Below are positions 16,466 through 24,772 of a DNA stretch of 64,000 bases, one piece after another (within the stretch, counting starts at the first letter, position 1; the number at the start of each line of letters is the position of its first letter). Under the pieces are notes generated by a model that saw nothing but the letters and a program-made list of their open reading frames with translations, was not told the origin of the DNA and did no database searches. The position numbers and the translations under genes are program-made. The stretch is taken from the NCBI GenBank assembly GCA_024331095.1, contig JANDJE010000001.1:1-64000 (forward strand). Reading direction: 5' to 3'. The stretch comes from Nitrospira sp. (GTDB lineage Bacteria > Nitrospirota > Nitrospiria > Nitrospirales > Nitrospiraceae).

Positions 16466-16972
16466 TCAGGCATTGGCGATGGCTTTCAAATCCAACACTA
16501 CGCGCACTTGACCAACCAGCATTTTCATGAGAAGCAGAGCCCGCTGCTGTCCGGGAAGCTCCCGTTCAAACACGGCTTCAAGCCCTTGCAACGGACCTTC
16601 CGTAATCCGGACCACCGCACCACGTGTAAATGCCACGGGTTCCGGCACTACGATGCCTCCCTTGAGTCTTTGAAAAATCTCCTCCATGACTTCCGGCTTG
16701 ACGGCGACCGGACCAGCTCCCAAAGAGACCAAATGGCGCACCCCCCTGGCATACTGAATCAACCGCCATTCTGACGGAGAGGATTTCGCAAAGAGATATC
16801 CCGGAAACAGGGGACTGATGATCTGTTGCATTTTCCTCCTGATCAGGCGCCGCTCTTGGATGCGTGGACAGATGGCCTCGATGCCCCCCCGCAACAAACT
16901 CGATTCGGCCACAGCCTCCTGATGAGGTTTGGTTCGGACCACATACCAGTGGCTTTCAGCCTGTTCAGGCAT
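16466..16972 (-). CDS. RfaH-like NusG paralogue (operon-specific antiterminator)
   Basis: A 168-residue specialised NusG. The NGN domain shows HWYVVRTKPHQE, PRIQERRLIRRK and the signature SPLFPGYLFA; ARGVRHLVSLGAGPVAV follows, much as in E. coli RfaH. The C-terminal domain begins FTRGAVVRITEGPLQGLEAVFE (KOW-like), then ELPGQQRALLLMKMLVGQVRVVL, again closer to RfaH than to NusG. Such proteins bind RNA polymerase paused at an ops site, suppress Rho termination and recruit ribosomes to long operons. It overlaps the deacetylase gene by eight bases, has GGGGAGAGA before its ATG, and is followed by a leader with an ops-like motif. It therefore probably controls the 16 kb of genes from asnB onward. 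Confidence 0.85.
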   Translation of the reverse strand: MPEQAESHWYVVRTKPHQEAVAESSLLRGGIEAICPRIQERRLIRRKMQQIISPLFPGYLFAKSSPSEWRLIQYARGVRHLVSLGAGPVAVKPEVMEEIFQRLKGGIVVPEPVAFTRGAVVRITEGPLQGLEAVFERELPGQQRALLLMKMLVGQVRVVLDLKAIANA

Positions 16973-17906
16973 TCTCTCTCCCCGTCGTTACATATCGGCT
17001 TACATCTCTCTCAACATTAACTGTCTTTGCACTGAGACAACCGTTGCTGTTCCCACTACAAGCTTTTCTCACCGCTTTCACAGCGCTCCGTATAGTGGTG
17101 AATCGAAAATCAAACAGTAATTGTCTGAGCCGGATTTCGGTTTTCCCCAGATTGAGATAATGGCGAAAGACTGAGAGTCGCGATCCGACCATTCTTGGCT
17201 GATCGGGATCCAACTCCCACGGGTGGAGATACATGATCAACGGATGGCCATGAACGACGGCACGCTCAAGAAGCCTGCGCAAGACCGGATATGGAAACAG
17301 TCGAAAATACCCTCCCCCGGCGATTGGAATACGGACAGGTCCCATCTTCAATGTAGAAAGCGGTACCTCCCACAGAGGTCCACTTTCGGTTTTTATCAGA
17401 TGACAGTAGGGATCGGCCTCCGGCATACCGTAGCGATCGTGGCGGACGGGGAAAATGCTTGAATCATAAAGGTAGCCTTCCTCAACAAGAATGGGAAGGG
17501 CCCATCGGGTGCGTGGAACAATCGTAAAGGACGGCGCTCGGTAGCCGTACACAGGCACTCCGGCAATGTCCTCAAGAAGCTGCTTGCTTTTCCGAACATC
17601 ATCGCGAAACTGATCCGGCTGCTGGGTTGTGATTAACTCATGACCAAACCCATGAGAAGCAAGCTCATGTCCCTGATCAACGATGGTCTTCACCAATCTC
17701 CGATGGCGGCTTGCCACCCAACCGAGCACAAAAAAGGTAGCGTGGATTCCATGCAACGAAAGCAAGTCCAGTATCTTTTCCGTATTTCGTTCCACACGAC
17801 TCTCATAGGTTTCCCACTTGCTTCGCCTTTCGTCCGACCAAAACGCGGAGACCTGGAAGTGTTCTTCCACGTCGAACGACAAAGCATGCACTCCCTCTCT
17901 TTCCAT
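16965..17906 (-). CDS. Polysaccharide deacetylase, XrtA system associated
   Basis: NodB-fold deacetylase of the exosortase-associated group (TIGRFAM pepcterm_polyde, with a DUF3473 C-terminus). The N-terminus reads ALSFDVEEHFQVSAF, where the Asp is the catalytic base; ATFFVLGWVASRHR and HELASHGFGHELI supply the metal-binding histidines, and GYRAPSFTI and YDSSIFP follow. LIMYLHPWELDPDQPR completes the site. It would remove N- or O-acetyl groups from the polysaccharide. No signal peptide or membrane helix is visible, as usual for this subgroup. At 313 residues it is slightly longer than average; the last 50 residues are basic and poorly conserved. AAAGGA precedes the ATG at good spacing, and the gene lies 12 bases after the sugar transferase gene. 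Confidence 0.88.
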   Translation of the reverse strand: MEREGVHALSFDVEEHFQVSAFWSDERRSKWETYESRVERNTEKILDLLSLHGIHATFFVLGWVASRHRRLVKTIVDQGHELASHGFGHELITTQQPDQFRDDVRKSKQLLEDIAGVPVYGYRAPSFTIVPRTRWALPILVEEGYLYDSSIFPVRHDRYGMPEADPYCHLIKTESGPLWEVPLSTLKMGPVRIPIAGGGYFRLFPYPVLRRLLERAVVHGHPLIMYLHPWELDPDQPRMVGSRLSVFRHYLNLGKTEIRLRQLLFDFRFTTIRSAVKAVRKACSGNSNGCLSAKTVNVERDVSRYVTTGRENA

Positions 17907-17917
17907 TACTTAGTCCT

Positions 17918-18970
17918 TTATCGGGCCCCTTCGCCAAGCAACACGACTCGTACCGTTTCGATGAGGATCCGAAAGTCCAAAGTAAGCGTCATGTTCTTGA
18001 CGTAATACAAGTCATACTGCAGCTTGGCGTGCGCGTCTTCCGCACTTGCGCCATATTGAAATTGTGTTTGCGCCCAACCGGTCAGTCCCGGCCTCACCGT
18101 ATGCCTGATATCGTAATAGGGAATGCTTTTTCTCAGCTCGTTGACGAAGACCGGGCGTTCCGGACGAGGCCCGACAAGACTCATTTCGCCTCGAATGACG
18201 TTATAGAGTTGCGGGATCTCGTCAAGGCGGAACTTGCGCAGAATTCGTCCCACTCGCGACACACGAGCGTCATTTTTCTCAGCCCATCGAGGTCCATGAC
18301 GCTCCGCTTCCTGATACATGGATCGAAACTTCCACATCATAAACGGCTGACCACCTAACCCGACACGCATCTGCCGGTAAAACACCGGCCCTGGAGAATC
18401 AAGTTTGATGAGAAGAGCGATGAGGCACAACACCGGAGCCAGGATCGCCAAGCCAAGGACGGACGCCGTCAAATCAACGGTTCGTTTCAATACTTTCGTC
18501 GGAGCCCTTCGTTTAAAACCGGTTGAAAAAATGAGCGAACTCGGGCGAAGCTGATCGATTGAGAGGCGACCGGACACCTCCTCAAACATCTGATGTCCGT
18601 CGATGACCTCGATCCCTCTCGCTTTCAGGTCAAGAAGCGCGCTCACCGGCAATCCCGCTCTTCTGTCCTCCATGCACACGACGATCGTGTTGACCGAGAA
18701 CTGCTCTACGATTCTATGGAGATCCTCGCAACTCCCCAACACTTGCAGATCCTGGATGGGAGGCAAACCGGTCGGACGCGGAGGATTTTGGTCAACCACC
18801 CCGATGACTTGCAAATTTGTCCATCGTTTCTCCGCAAGAACCCGATACAACTCCAACGCCAGCTGGCCGCAGCCGAGCAGAGCGACTCGACGCTTGAACA
18901 AATCCAAGCCGGACGCGTACTCCTGTTCCTTATTCGGCTTAAGCAGGACGGGAGTGATCGTTTTTTCCAT
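17918..18970 (-). CDS. Initiating sugar-1-phosphate transferase (WbaP/EpsB-like), N-terminally short
   Basis: Phosphoglycosyl transferase that starts glycan assembly by placing a sugar-1-phosphate on undecaprenyl phosphate at the inner membrane. The C-terminal catalytic domain is complete: LTASVLGLAILAPVLCLIALLIKL (membrane helix), GPVFYRQMRVGLGG, MWKFRSMY, RKFRLDEIPQLYNVIRG, MSLVGPRPERP and RPGLTGWAQ. The N-terminal part is a Rossmann-like sensor domain (VALLGCGQLALELYRV). The four membrane helices that normally come before it in this family are absent: the protein is 350 residues against a usual 450-470. GAAGGTAGAG precedes the ATG and the kinase gene ends two bases upstream, so the short form looks genuine and not a start error. 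Confidence 0.87.
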   Translation of the reverse strand: MEKTITPVLLKPNKEQEYASGLDLFKRRVALLGCGQLALELYRVLAEKRWTNLQVIGVVDQNPPRPTGLPPIQDLQVLGSCEDLHRIVEQFSVNTIVVCMEDRRAGLPVSALLDLKARGIEVIDGHQMFEEVSGRLSIDQLRPSSLIFSTGFKRRAPTKVLKRTVDLTASVLGLAILAPVLCLIALLIKLDSPGPVFYRQMRVGLGGQPFMMWKFRSMYQEAERHGPRWAEKNDARVSRVGRILRKFRLDEIPQLYNVIRGEMSLVGPRPERPVFVNELRKSIPYYDIRHTVRPGLTGWAQTQFQYGASAEDAHAKLQYDLYYVKNMTLTLDFRILIETVRVVLLGEGAR

Positions 18971-18972
18971 CT

Positions 18973-21291
18973 CTACCTTCTCGCGGCATATCGAGCGACA
19001 ACCCGCTCTTCATCGTGATGGTAATAGTGATAATACGGCATGCTCGTCGATTCCACGCCCGCAAGAATGATCCCTACTTTGCACTGAGGCCGCAGCGCCT
19101 TGAACGCCGTTTCGACAACGTCGCGTCCTGTTTTTCCCGCCATGATCACGAATACCATCACATCCGCCAACCGCGACAAGAAATTGAGATCCGCAAGGGG
19201 AAACACCGGCGGTGTGTCCAGTAAGATTTGATCGTAGTTCGGTTTCAATTCGTTCAAGAGTTGCTCGATCTGCCGAATCTTCGACAATTCGAACACTCGA
19301 TGGCTCTCCATTCCGGCAGGCAACACCCAAAGAGGCCCGTCCTCAATCTGATGAATACAAGCTTCAATGGAATGCGTTCCACTCCAGTAGTCACTCAGAC
19401 CAGGGGCGGAGGCGATGCCCAGATACCTGCTCACCGACGGACGCTTGAAATCACAATCGATGATCAGCGTTCGCTTATCCAGCGCATGCGCGAAGATATA
19501 ACCCAGATTCAATGTCGTGGTGCTTTTCCCCTCTCCAAGCACCGAGCTGGTGACTAAGGCAACGGGGTGATCATGCTCTTTTGACATCAAGGCCAGTCTT
19601 GTCGCAGCCACCCGATACTGCTCGGAGATCATGGAATCCGGCCACCATTTGGCCACAAGATTCCAAGAAATGGTCGATGGAATCAGGTTCGTTCCCATCT
19701 GCGAAGCGGAGAGTTCTCGATCACGTCCTCTTTTGAGATATCCAAGCAGGCGAGACTTCTTTTTTCCCTCGATCGCGGAGGGGGGGCCGGCAATGGATTT
19801 CTTTCCGGCGCCGATTAACGTGGCAAACGACGGAATTCCGGCAAGAATAGGAACTCCCAATAGTCCTTCCACTTGTTCCACACGCCTAAAGGCCGGCCTG
19901 AACAGTTCGAGAGCGAAAGCGGCTCCGCCACCAAGTCCGCAGCCGACAACTAAGCCGCCCAAGAGAATCATGTATTGTTTGGGCGACTCCGGCGCAATGG
20001 GAAGATTGGCTGGATCCAGAATCCGAAACTGTTCGCCCTTCTGCCGTTTTTCCAGATTTTCTGCCAATCGGGCGTTCAACCGCTTGTCGAGCAGCGCTTG
20101 ATAATTCTTCTGCATATTGTCGTAGTCACGAACCAAGATGCTCAACTCCTGCTCACGCATCGGAGTTCGCTCGACCCGTCCTTCGTAGTCTTTGACCTGC
20201 TCAAGTAAACGGCGAAGCCGATCTTGCCGAGCTTCTAGATCTTTGACAGCTTCGTCTCGCTGACGCATCAAATCGAGTACGATCGGATCAATCAACTTGG
20301 GGGACCCTTGCTGAACCTCTTCTTTTTGGACACCGTATTTGAGAGCCAACTGTGCTTTGACACTGTCGATTTCCTTGCGCAAGAGTATGATATCCGGATA
20401 GTTATCGCGATATTCCGCGGAGAGAGCTGTTAAATTTCGCTCGAGTTCTGCCAGGCGTGCAAGTAAGGGGTCGCCTCCGTGTGTCGGCTGACCAGAGGTA
20501 GAAGATGCTGCCTGCGTCACTCCTTGAGCAGCCGCTGCGGTCGCCTCTTTGATTCGTTGATCCAAGACTTCTATTTTATTTTTGGCCGCCTGGACATTGT
20601 CTCGAGCCGCAATCACTTCCGTCTGCAACCGGTCCAGCGTCCGTAGATTAGCCTCCATCTGTTGAGGCAACTCTCCCATGTATTTCGCCCGGAACGCACT
20701 GATCGCCTGTTCTTGCTCCTCCAATTTGGCTTCCGCTAGCTTCAATTCTTGGTCAAGAAACTCGGAAGCCCCCTCCAGTACCTGTTCCCGGAGTTTCAAA
20801 TCCTGCTCGATAAATTGAGCGGCCAAGGCCTCAGCCACCTTCATGGTAATCACAGGATCAGTATGATCGAACGACAACGTAAAGCCCTCTGTTGTATCCT
20901 GCCCTTTTAAATGGCCCAGCCTCATTTTGGTGATCTGAGTCCTTTGCCTCATGCTCTGGACCACACTCTCCCGCTCAAACGATGACATCTGCGGTGTAAT
21001 CAGACCGAACTGCTCGCCTATTTTAGCCAGCAACGTGCGACTCATCACGATTTGTTGGACGGCATAGAGCCGTGAGTCCACTTTCCCTTCAACCCCGGTC
21101 TTCACATAGTTCTCAGGAATTTTCTGGCCTTCCAGAAGAATGGTCGTGGTTGATCGATAAGTCTTGGGAAGCACCTCGTACAGAGCGACAGACGCTGCCA
21201 GACATACCACGACTGCTCCGACGATCATCCACTTGTGCCGACGGAGAATATCGATATAATCCCCTATCGTCAGTTCCGTTGATGCACTCAT
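18973..21291 (-). CDS. Wzz chain-length domain fused to BY-type tyrosine autokinase
   Basis: Inner-membrane polysaccharide co-polymerase and tyrosine kinase in one chain, controlling chain length and export through phosphorylation cycles. Residues 1-45 hold the Wzz start (IGDYIDILRRHKWMIVGAVVVCLAA, first helix). A long coiled-coil periplasmic segment follows (180-420), then the second helix (YMILLGGLVVGCGLGGGAAFAL). The cytoplasmic kinase has Walker A SSVLGEGKSTTTLNLG, Walker A' TLIIDCDFKRPSV and Walker B ILLDTPPVF. The tail is rich in Tyr and His (PYYHYYHHDEERVVARYAARR), the autophosphorylation cluster. In many exosortase A loci these are two genes; here they are one. The ATG at 21291 (TAATG junction with the upstream stop) is preferred over the ATG at 21300. 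Confidence 0.88.
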   Translation of the reverse strand: MSASTELTIGDYIDILRRHKWMIVGAVVVCLAASVALYEVLPKTYRSTTTILLEGQKIPENYVKTGVEGKVDSRLYAVQQIVMSRTLLAKIGEQFGLITPQMSSFERESVVQSMRQRTQITKMRLGHLKGQDTTEGFTLSFDHTDPVITMKVAEALAAQFIEQDLKLREQVLEGASEFLDQELKLAEAKLEEQEQAISAFRAKYMGELPQQMEANLRTLDRLQTEVIAARDNVQAAKNKIEVLDQRIKEATAAAAQGVTQAASSTSGQPTHGGDPLLARLAELERNLTALSAEYRDNYPDIILLRKEIDSVKAQLALKYGVQKEEVQQGSPKLIDPIVLDLMRQRDEAVKDLEARQDRLRRLLEQVKDYEGRVERTPMREQELSILVRDYDNMQKNYQALLDKRLNARLAENLEKRQKGEQFRILDPANLPIAPESPKQYMILLGGLVVGCGLGGGAAFALELFRPAFRRVEQVEGLLGVPILAGIPSFATLIGAGKKSIAGPPSAIEGKKKSRLLGYLKRGRDRELSASQMGTNLIPSTISWNLVAKWWPDSMISEQYRVAATRLALMSKEHDHPVALVTSSVLGEGKSTTTLNLGYIFAHALDKRTLIIDCDFKRPSVSRYLGIASAPGLSDYWSGTHSIEACIHQIEDGPLWVLPAGMESHRVFELSKIRQIEQLLNELKPNYDQILLDTPPVFPLADLNFLSRLADVMVFVIMAGKTGRDVVETAFKALRPQCKVGIILAGVESTSMPYYHYYHHDEERVVARYAARR

Positions 21292-22631
21292 TAGTTCCAT
21301 TCCGCAGTCAGCATCAGGATGCCGACTTGGCGATCATAGTTAAATGTGGTGGCCCCTTGCTCGATCGTAAAGTCACCATGACTTCCGGTAAGGGAAGCTG
21401 ATATTCCTCGATACACTGCGTATCGCAGTGCCCCATTCACATTGACCGATTCAAAACGCAGACGGCCCGTCCCTATTCCCGTTCCGCTTCGAGTGTTCAC
21501 AGCATAATTGGCCCCCACGGTCACTTCCCACTTTTGAGAAAGCCGATAGGAAACGGATCCGCTGACTACGTTGCTGGCGAGCAATCCGGCTTCGCCAAAA
21601 AAACTGGGGAACAATCCTCGACTGAATGACACACTGGCAGATTTCCCTTGCCCCATCCAGCTCAGACTCGCATTGATGGTCCACAGAATCCTATCCGGAA
21701 CTTGGCTGGCCAAGGAAAGCCCCGGAGCGATAGTGGCTCTCCACTCACGGCCGAACGTGCCGCTCCAGTTGGCGTTGACGCCATGAATTGCGAAGGAACG
21801 TCCCGCAAAAGACTCGCCGACCGCACTATCGCCGACACGTGAGCCGAACATCATCTGCCGAAAGGCATAAGTGACCCCTATCGTATGATCGGGGGAAACA
21901 AGGTAGGCCACCCCTCCGGTAGCACCATGAGTCGTCATGTTAAAGAGCGGGAGGCGTGCCACCCCGTCGCCAAAGTCGGTTTGCCCCAAAAACCGCATGG
22001 TCTGAAACGAATACGACGTGTTGACTTGCACCAATGGACTGACGGCATAAGAACTCTGAACGCTGGTAGAGTTGCTGATCGCGTTATTGCGACGCGCCTG
22101 AATTCCTCGAATGAAGTCCGACTGCACGGACTGGGCGCCAACGAAAGATGGTTGCTCGGGATAATACAGTACCGTCCCGTTTAAGCGGAGCCCTAGGCCG
22201 CGAACGATCCGTTCAGACATTTTGTCCAATATCGTCGTAAAACTGCCTTGGGCTCCCACATAATTTAATCCTGGGTTATTGACATAGAAACTGGCAATCG
22301 CCTGTCCCGTTAATGTCCCGTCAATGTAATCGTTCGAATGGGTCACGCGAGCACCGGGAAACACATCCGTCACAAAATCAGACCGTTGACCGCCTCCAAC
22401 CCCACGAAAGGCAAAAATATTGCTGTCGTATCGTTCCGAAACCATCAGAGTTGGAATCACACGGAACGGGCCAAGTCCTCGTATACTCGCGGCCAACTCC
22501 CCAATGGTGGATGGAGAAGCCTCAGGAGAAGGAACTCCCCCTGGTCCATAGGGAACTTGCGCTTGGGAATGATCGGGACTCATGAAAATCAATGCCTCTC
22601 CTACGAGCAAGATCCAAAGCCCATAGCGCAT
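21291..22631 (-). CDS. Outer-membrane beta-barrel protein of the exosortase locus
   Basis: Exported protein with a signal peptide (MRYGLWILLVGEALIF... ending near SQAQ) and alternating hydrophobic/aromatic strands through the rest, ending in TAEWN, as expected of an outer-membrane barrel. It resembles the PEP-CTERM-associated family of about 400-500 residues sometimes annotated TIGR03016, whose role is presumed to be in polysaccharide export or anchoring. The 447-codon length fits. It lies between the Wza-like and Wzz/kinase genes, so an outer-membrane exit function is the natural inference. I placed the start at the ATG at 22631, after the upstream stop; the track start at 22667 is a GTG inside the upstream gene and would put extra residues before the signal peptide. 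Confidence 0.7.
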   Translation of the reverse strand: MRYGLWILLVGEALIFMSPDHSQAQVPYGPGGVPSPEASPSTIGELAASIRGLGPFRVIPTLMVSERYDSNIFAFRGVGGGQRSDFVTDVFPGARVTHSNDYIDGTLTGQAIASFYVNNPGLNYVGAQGSFTTILDKMSERIVRGLGLRLNGTVLYYPEQPSFVGAQSVQSDFIRGIQARRNNAISNSTSVQSSYAVSPLVQVNTSYSFQTMRFLGQTDFGDGVARLPLFNMTTHGATGGVAYLVSPDHTIGVTYAFRQMMFGSRVGDSAVGESFAGRSFAIHGVNANWSGTFGREWRATIAPGLSLASQVPDRILWTINASLSWMGQGKSASVSFSRGLFPSFFGEAGLLASNVVSGSVSYRLSQKWEVTVGANYAVNTRSGTGIGTGRLRFESVNVNGALRYAVYRGISASLTGSHGDFTIEQGATTFNYDRQVGILMLTAEWN

Positions 22632-22644
22632 CCATGTAAAATGG

Positions 22645-23331
22645 TCACGGCACCACAATGGTATCACCCGACATCAGCTGAAAGTTACCGATTTCTCCAT
22701 CCCCTGTTACCAAATCGTCATACCGCACCGGGATTCTGATCTGGCGCTCATCCGGTGTTCCCTTATCTATCGTCCTTACGACAGCCATCCGATTTTTGGA
22801 TGCATACTGGGTAAATCCGCCGGCCAGCGAAATACCTTGTAAAACCGTCGCATATGATTTCAACGGAAACTTACCAGGATGAACGACTTCGCCCATAACA
22901 TAGATGTAGTAACTATTGACCTCCTTCACACTGACGGACACGGAGGGATTTTCTTTATACTCGGACAACCGTTTGGAAATAATCTCGCCAACCTGAGCCG
23001 CCGTCAGCCCACTCGCTTGCACATCGCCGATCAACGGCAACGAGATCATGCCGTCCGGCCGCACGGTAACAATCCGTGACAGGTCCTGATTCTTCCATAC
23101 CGTCACTTCCACGACATCTTCAGGACCGAGCAAAAAATCTTTTGGAAGCGGTCTATTCACCTCTTCCAATACCTCGCTTGGAATCGACCCTGCCAAACAA
23201 CCTCCCAGGAAAAGAATGAATGCACACAACACAATCCTGATCAAGAGAAAATCCTCCCCCCTTTTGTCATAAGAGCCGATAGCCCCACGCCCTGGACGAC
23301 TTACAGTTTTCATTTTTCCGCGATCTTTCAT
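22645..23331 (-). CDS. Wza-like polysaccharide export lipoprotein (copy 1)
   Basis: Periplasmic/outer-membrane polysaccharide export protein. A hydrophobic segment ends in the lipobox FLGGC, so it should be lipidated. The Poly_export domain reads LLGPEDVVEVTVWKNQDLSR, VRPDGMISLPLIGDV and YKENPSVSVSVKEVNSYYIYVMGEV. An SLBB domain follows: HPGKFPLKSYATVLQGISLAGGFTQYASKN. It is 228 residues, much shorter than E. coli Wza (379), as is usual for exosortase-type loci where the barrel is a separate protein. The gene overlaps the second paralogue by four bases (ATGA) and ends 13 bases before the barrel-protein start. About 50% of the residues match copy 2 by eye. Confidence 0.87.
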   Translation of the reverse strand: MKDRGKMKTVSRPGRGAIGSYDKRGEDFLLIRIVLCAFILFLGGCLAGSIPSEVLEEVNRPLPKDFLLGPEDVVEVTVWKNQDLSRIVTVRPDGMISLPLIGDVQASGLTAAQVGEIISKRLSEYKENPSVSVSVKEVNSYYIYVMGEVVHPGKFPLKSYATVLQGISLAGGFTQYASKNRMAVVRTIDKGTPDERQIRIPVRYDDLVTGDGEIGNFQLMSGDTIVVP

Positions 23332-24056
23332 GGAACCAGCACCATGGTTTCCGAAGGAATCACGATTGTGTCACCTGGAATTAACACCAGGTTTTGCGTC
23401 GAACCGTCGCGCAGAATGATGTCATCATAGTTGACTTTTATTTTGATGTCTTTCTCTCCCTTCTCACCAAACCGAAACACGACGATCTTATTCCGCACGG
23501 CCGTCGGCGTAAATCCTCCAGCCAATGTAATCGCCTGCAGAAGCGTGGTCTTGCTTTTGAGCGGATATTTTCCCGGATGCGCAACTTCACCAAGCACATA
23601 GATCGTATAGCTGTTAATTTCCTTGACCACAATGGAGACCTGGGGATTTTCTTTGTACTCTTTTAATCGTTCCGAAATGGCGTCTGCCAATTGAGTCGCG
23701 GTCATTCCAACGGCTACAACATCACCAATGAGTGGAAGAGAAATTTTTCCATCAGGCCGAACGAGAACCGTCCTCGACAAATCCGCGTTTTTCCAGACGC
23801 TGACATCCAGCACATCTTCCGGTCCTATGATGTAATCCGGCGTGACCACCAGAGAGGATTTGTCCGAATCCCGCATGCCATCTTTGGTTTGAACTCGAAG
23901 CGAAAGTTCCGCCAACCCTTCACCCTCGACAGAACCACAGAACAACCCTGCCCCTACCAATAACGCCCACATCGTCGCTCTGACACACGACCGATTTTCC
24001 ATAAAGACGGTGGCTCGAACTTCTGTGACCAAGGAAGTGCGACTTCCGACAATCAT
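23328..24056 (-). CDS. Wza-like polysaccharide export protein (copy 2)
   Basis: Paralogue of the following gene: IIGPEDVLDVSVWKNADLSR, VRPDGKISLPLIGDVVAVG, YKENPQVSIVVKEINSYTIYVLGEVAHPGKYPLKS and LLQAITLAGGFTPTAVRNK match it almost block for block. The difference is at the N-terminus. This copy has a plain signal-like segment (MWALLVGAGLFCGSVEGEG), where the Cys in GLFCGS is a poor lipobox. This suggests that copy 1 is the lipidated outer-membrane partner and copy 2 a soluble periplasmic one, possibly in a mixed ring; that is inference. A start at 24002 (MENRSC) would also give a reasonable signal peptide. It follows the PilZ gene by 17 bases. Confidence 0.85.
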   Translation of the reverse strand: MIVGSRTSLVTEVRATVFMENRSCVRATMWALLVGAGLFCGSVEGEGLAELSLRVQTKDGMRDSDKSSLVVTPDYIIGPEDVLDVSVWKNADLSRTVLVRPDGKISLPLIGDVVAVGMTATQLADAISERLKEYKENPQVSIVVKEINSYTIYVLGEVAHPGKYPLKSKTTLLQAITLAGGFTPTAVRNKIVVFRFGEKGEKDIKIKVNYDDIILRDGSTQNLVLIPGDTIVIPSETMVLVP

Positions 24057-24073
24057 TTCATCGTATCGTCATA

Positions 24074-24394
24074 TCAGAATATGAATTTGAGTCCAACAAA
24101 ATACGGCCCGCCTCCATTCGTCTTCCCAAACGGCACTTTTCTGACCCAGCGCACTTCGGCAAGCGTCGGGGTCTCGGCGATGGTGATCGGCGTCGGCACA
24201 TACACCTTCAATACCTGCTCAATTTTGGGCGCCTGATCCATCATCAACAGCATGCCTCCTCGGCTGATATTGAGAGACAGCGCCTTCCCTTTTCCTTTTT
24301 CCACATCTTTGTCAATCGGCGAGGTCATCTCATAGGGAATCGGTCGCAGAAGCGCCGCTCGCTCACTGTGAGTCGCATGGTTGTCGTTCTTCAT
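24074..24394 (-). CDS. PilZ-domain protein
   Basis: Single-domain PilZ protein of about 106 residues, first gene of the polysaccharide operon. The second half has the PilZ elements LNISRGGMLLMM (DxSxxG-like) and a closing YFVGLKFIF strand; between them VYVPTPITIAETPTLAEVRWVRK fits the barrel. The first c-di-GMP motif RxxxR is not clear: near it is AALLRPIPYEMTSP, so nucleotide binding may be weak or absent. The track begins at a TTG; I chose the ATG at 24394 because GGGAG sits six bases upstream. Position and family suggest that export or polymerisation answers to c-di-GMP, but this is inference. Confidence 0.78.
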   Translation of the reverse strand: MKNDNHATHSERAALLRPIPYEMTSPIDKDVEKGKGKALSLNISRGGMLLMMDQAPKIEQVLKVYVPTPITIAETPTLAEVRWVRKVPFGKTNGGGPYFVGLKFIF

Positions 24395-24567
24395 AGGCCA
24401 CTCCCATTCTTTCTGCGTCACAGCCAACCCCTTCGGTAAGAAACCCTATTCCAGTGAATCGCCATGATCGCATTCTCGTTCAAGCAACCTTGCGCAATCA
24501 CAAGTCTACTCTTTTTTGTTTCTTTATGGCTTTTTCAAGAAGCCCGTCTTCCATGGCAACGGGTTGA

Positions 24568-24596
24568 AATATAGACGGGGAATGTTACGGCTACAA
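24568..24596 (-). promoter_or_regulatory. Candidate promoter of the polysaccharide operon
   Basis: On the minus strand TTGTAG and TATATT are separated by 17 bases. The -10 box matches five of six consensus positions and the -35 box three of six. It would start transcription near 24561, upstream of the PilZ gene. It was found by eye, and no other box pair in this gap is better on this strand. Confidence 0.4.
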
Positions 24597-24633
24597 TACC
24601 GATGATGTAGGCTGCTTTCTCAAAGGTATTATG

Positions 24634-24662
24634 TTGACTCCCCCAAAAGGGTTAGGTACTAT
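24634..24662 (+). promoter_or_regulatory. Candidate promoter of the LuxR-type regulator gene
   Basis: TTGACT and TACTAT are separated by exactly 17 bases; they match five and four of six consensus positions. Transcription would begin near 24669, giving about 105 bases of leader before the ATG at 24773. A small CCC-AAAA-GGG inverted pair sits in the spacer and could be an operator. Confidence 0.45.
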
Positions 24663-24772
24663 CGCCGTGTACTTTCGGGCCTAACCTCTTTCGCTTCCCC
24701 TGAGTGACCTTGGATGTCCATGGAACTTGCTAGACTACAAATATCCGGAACAGGCACCCAGAACGAACCTCT

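Larger units (their letters stand above)
24395..24772. other. Divergent intergenic control region
   Basis: A 378-base stretch with no credible gene, between the minus-strand polysaccharide operon and the plus-strand LuxR-type gene. It holds two sigma-70-like promoters pointing apart (listed separately), a short T-rich tract (24510-24540), a CCCGT/ACGGG inverted pair around 24543-24580, and CCATGG palindromes. The only ORF in the track here (24659-24865, minus) has no family features. The polysaccharide transcript would have about 165 bases of untranslated leader. Confidence 0.6.
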
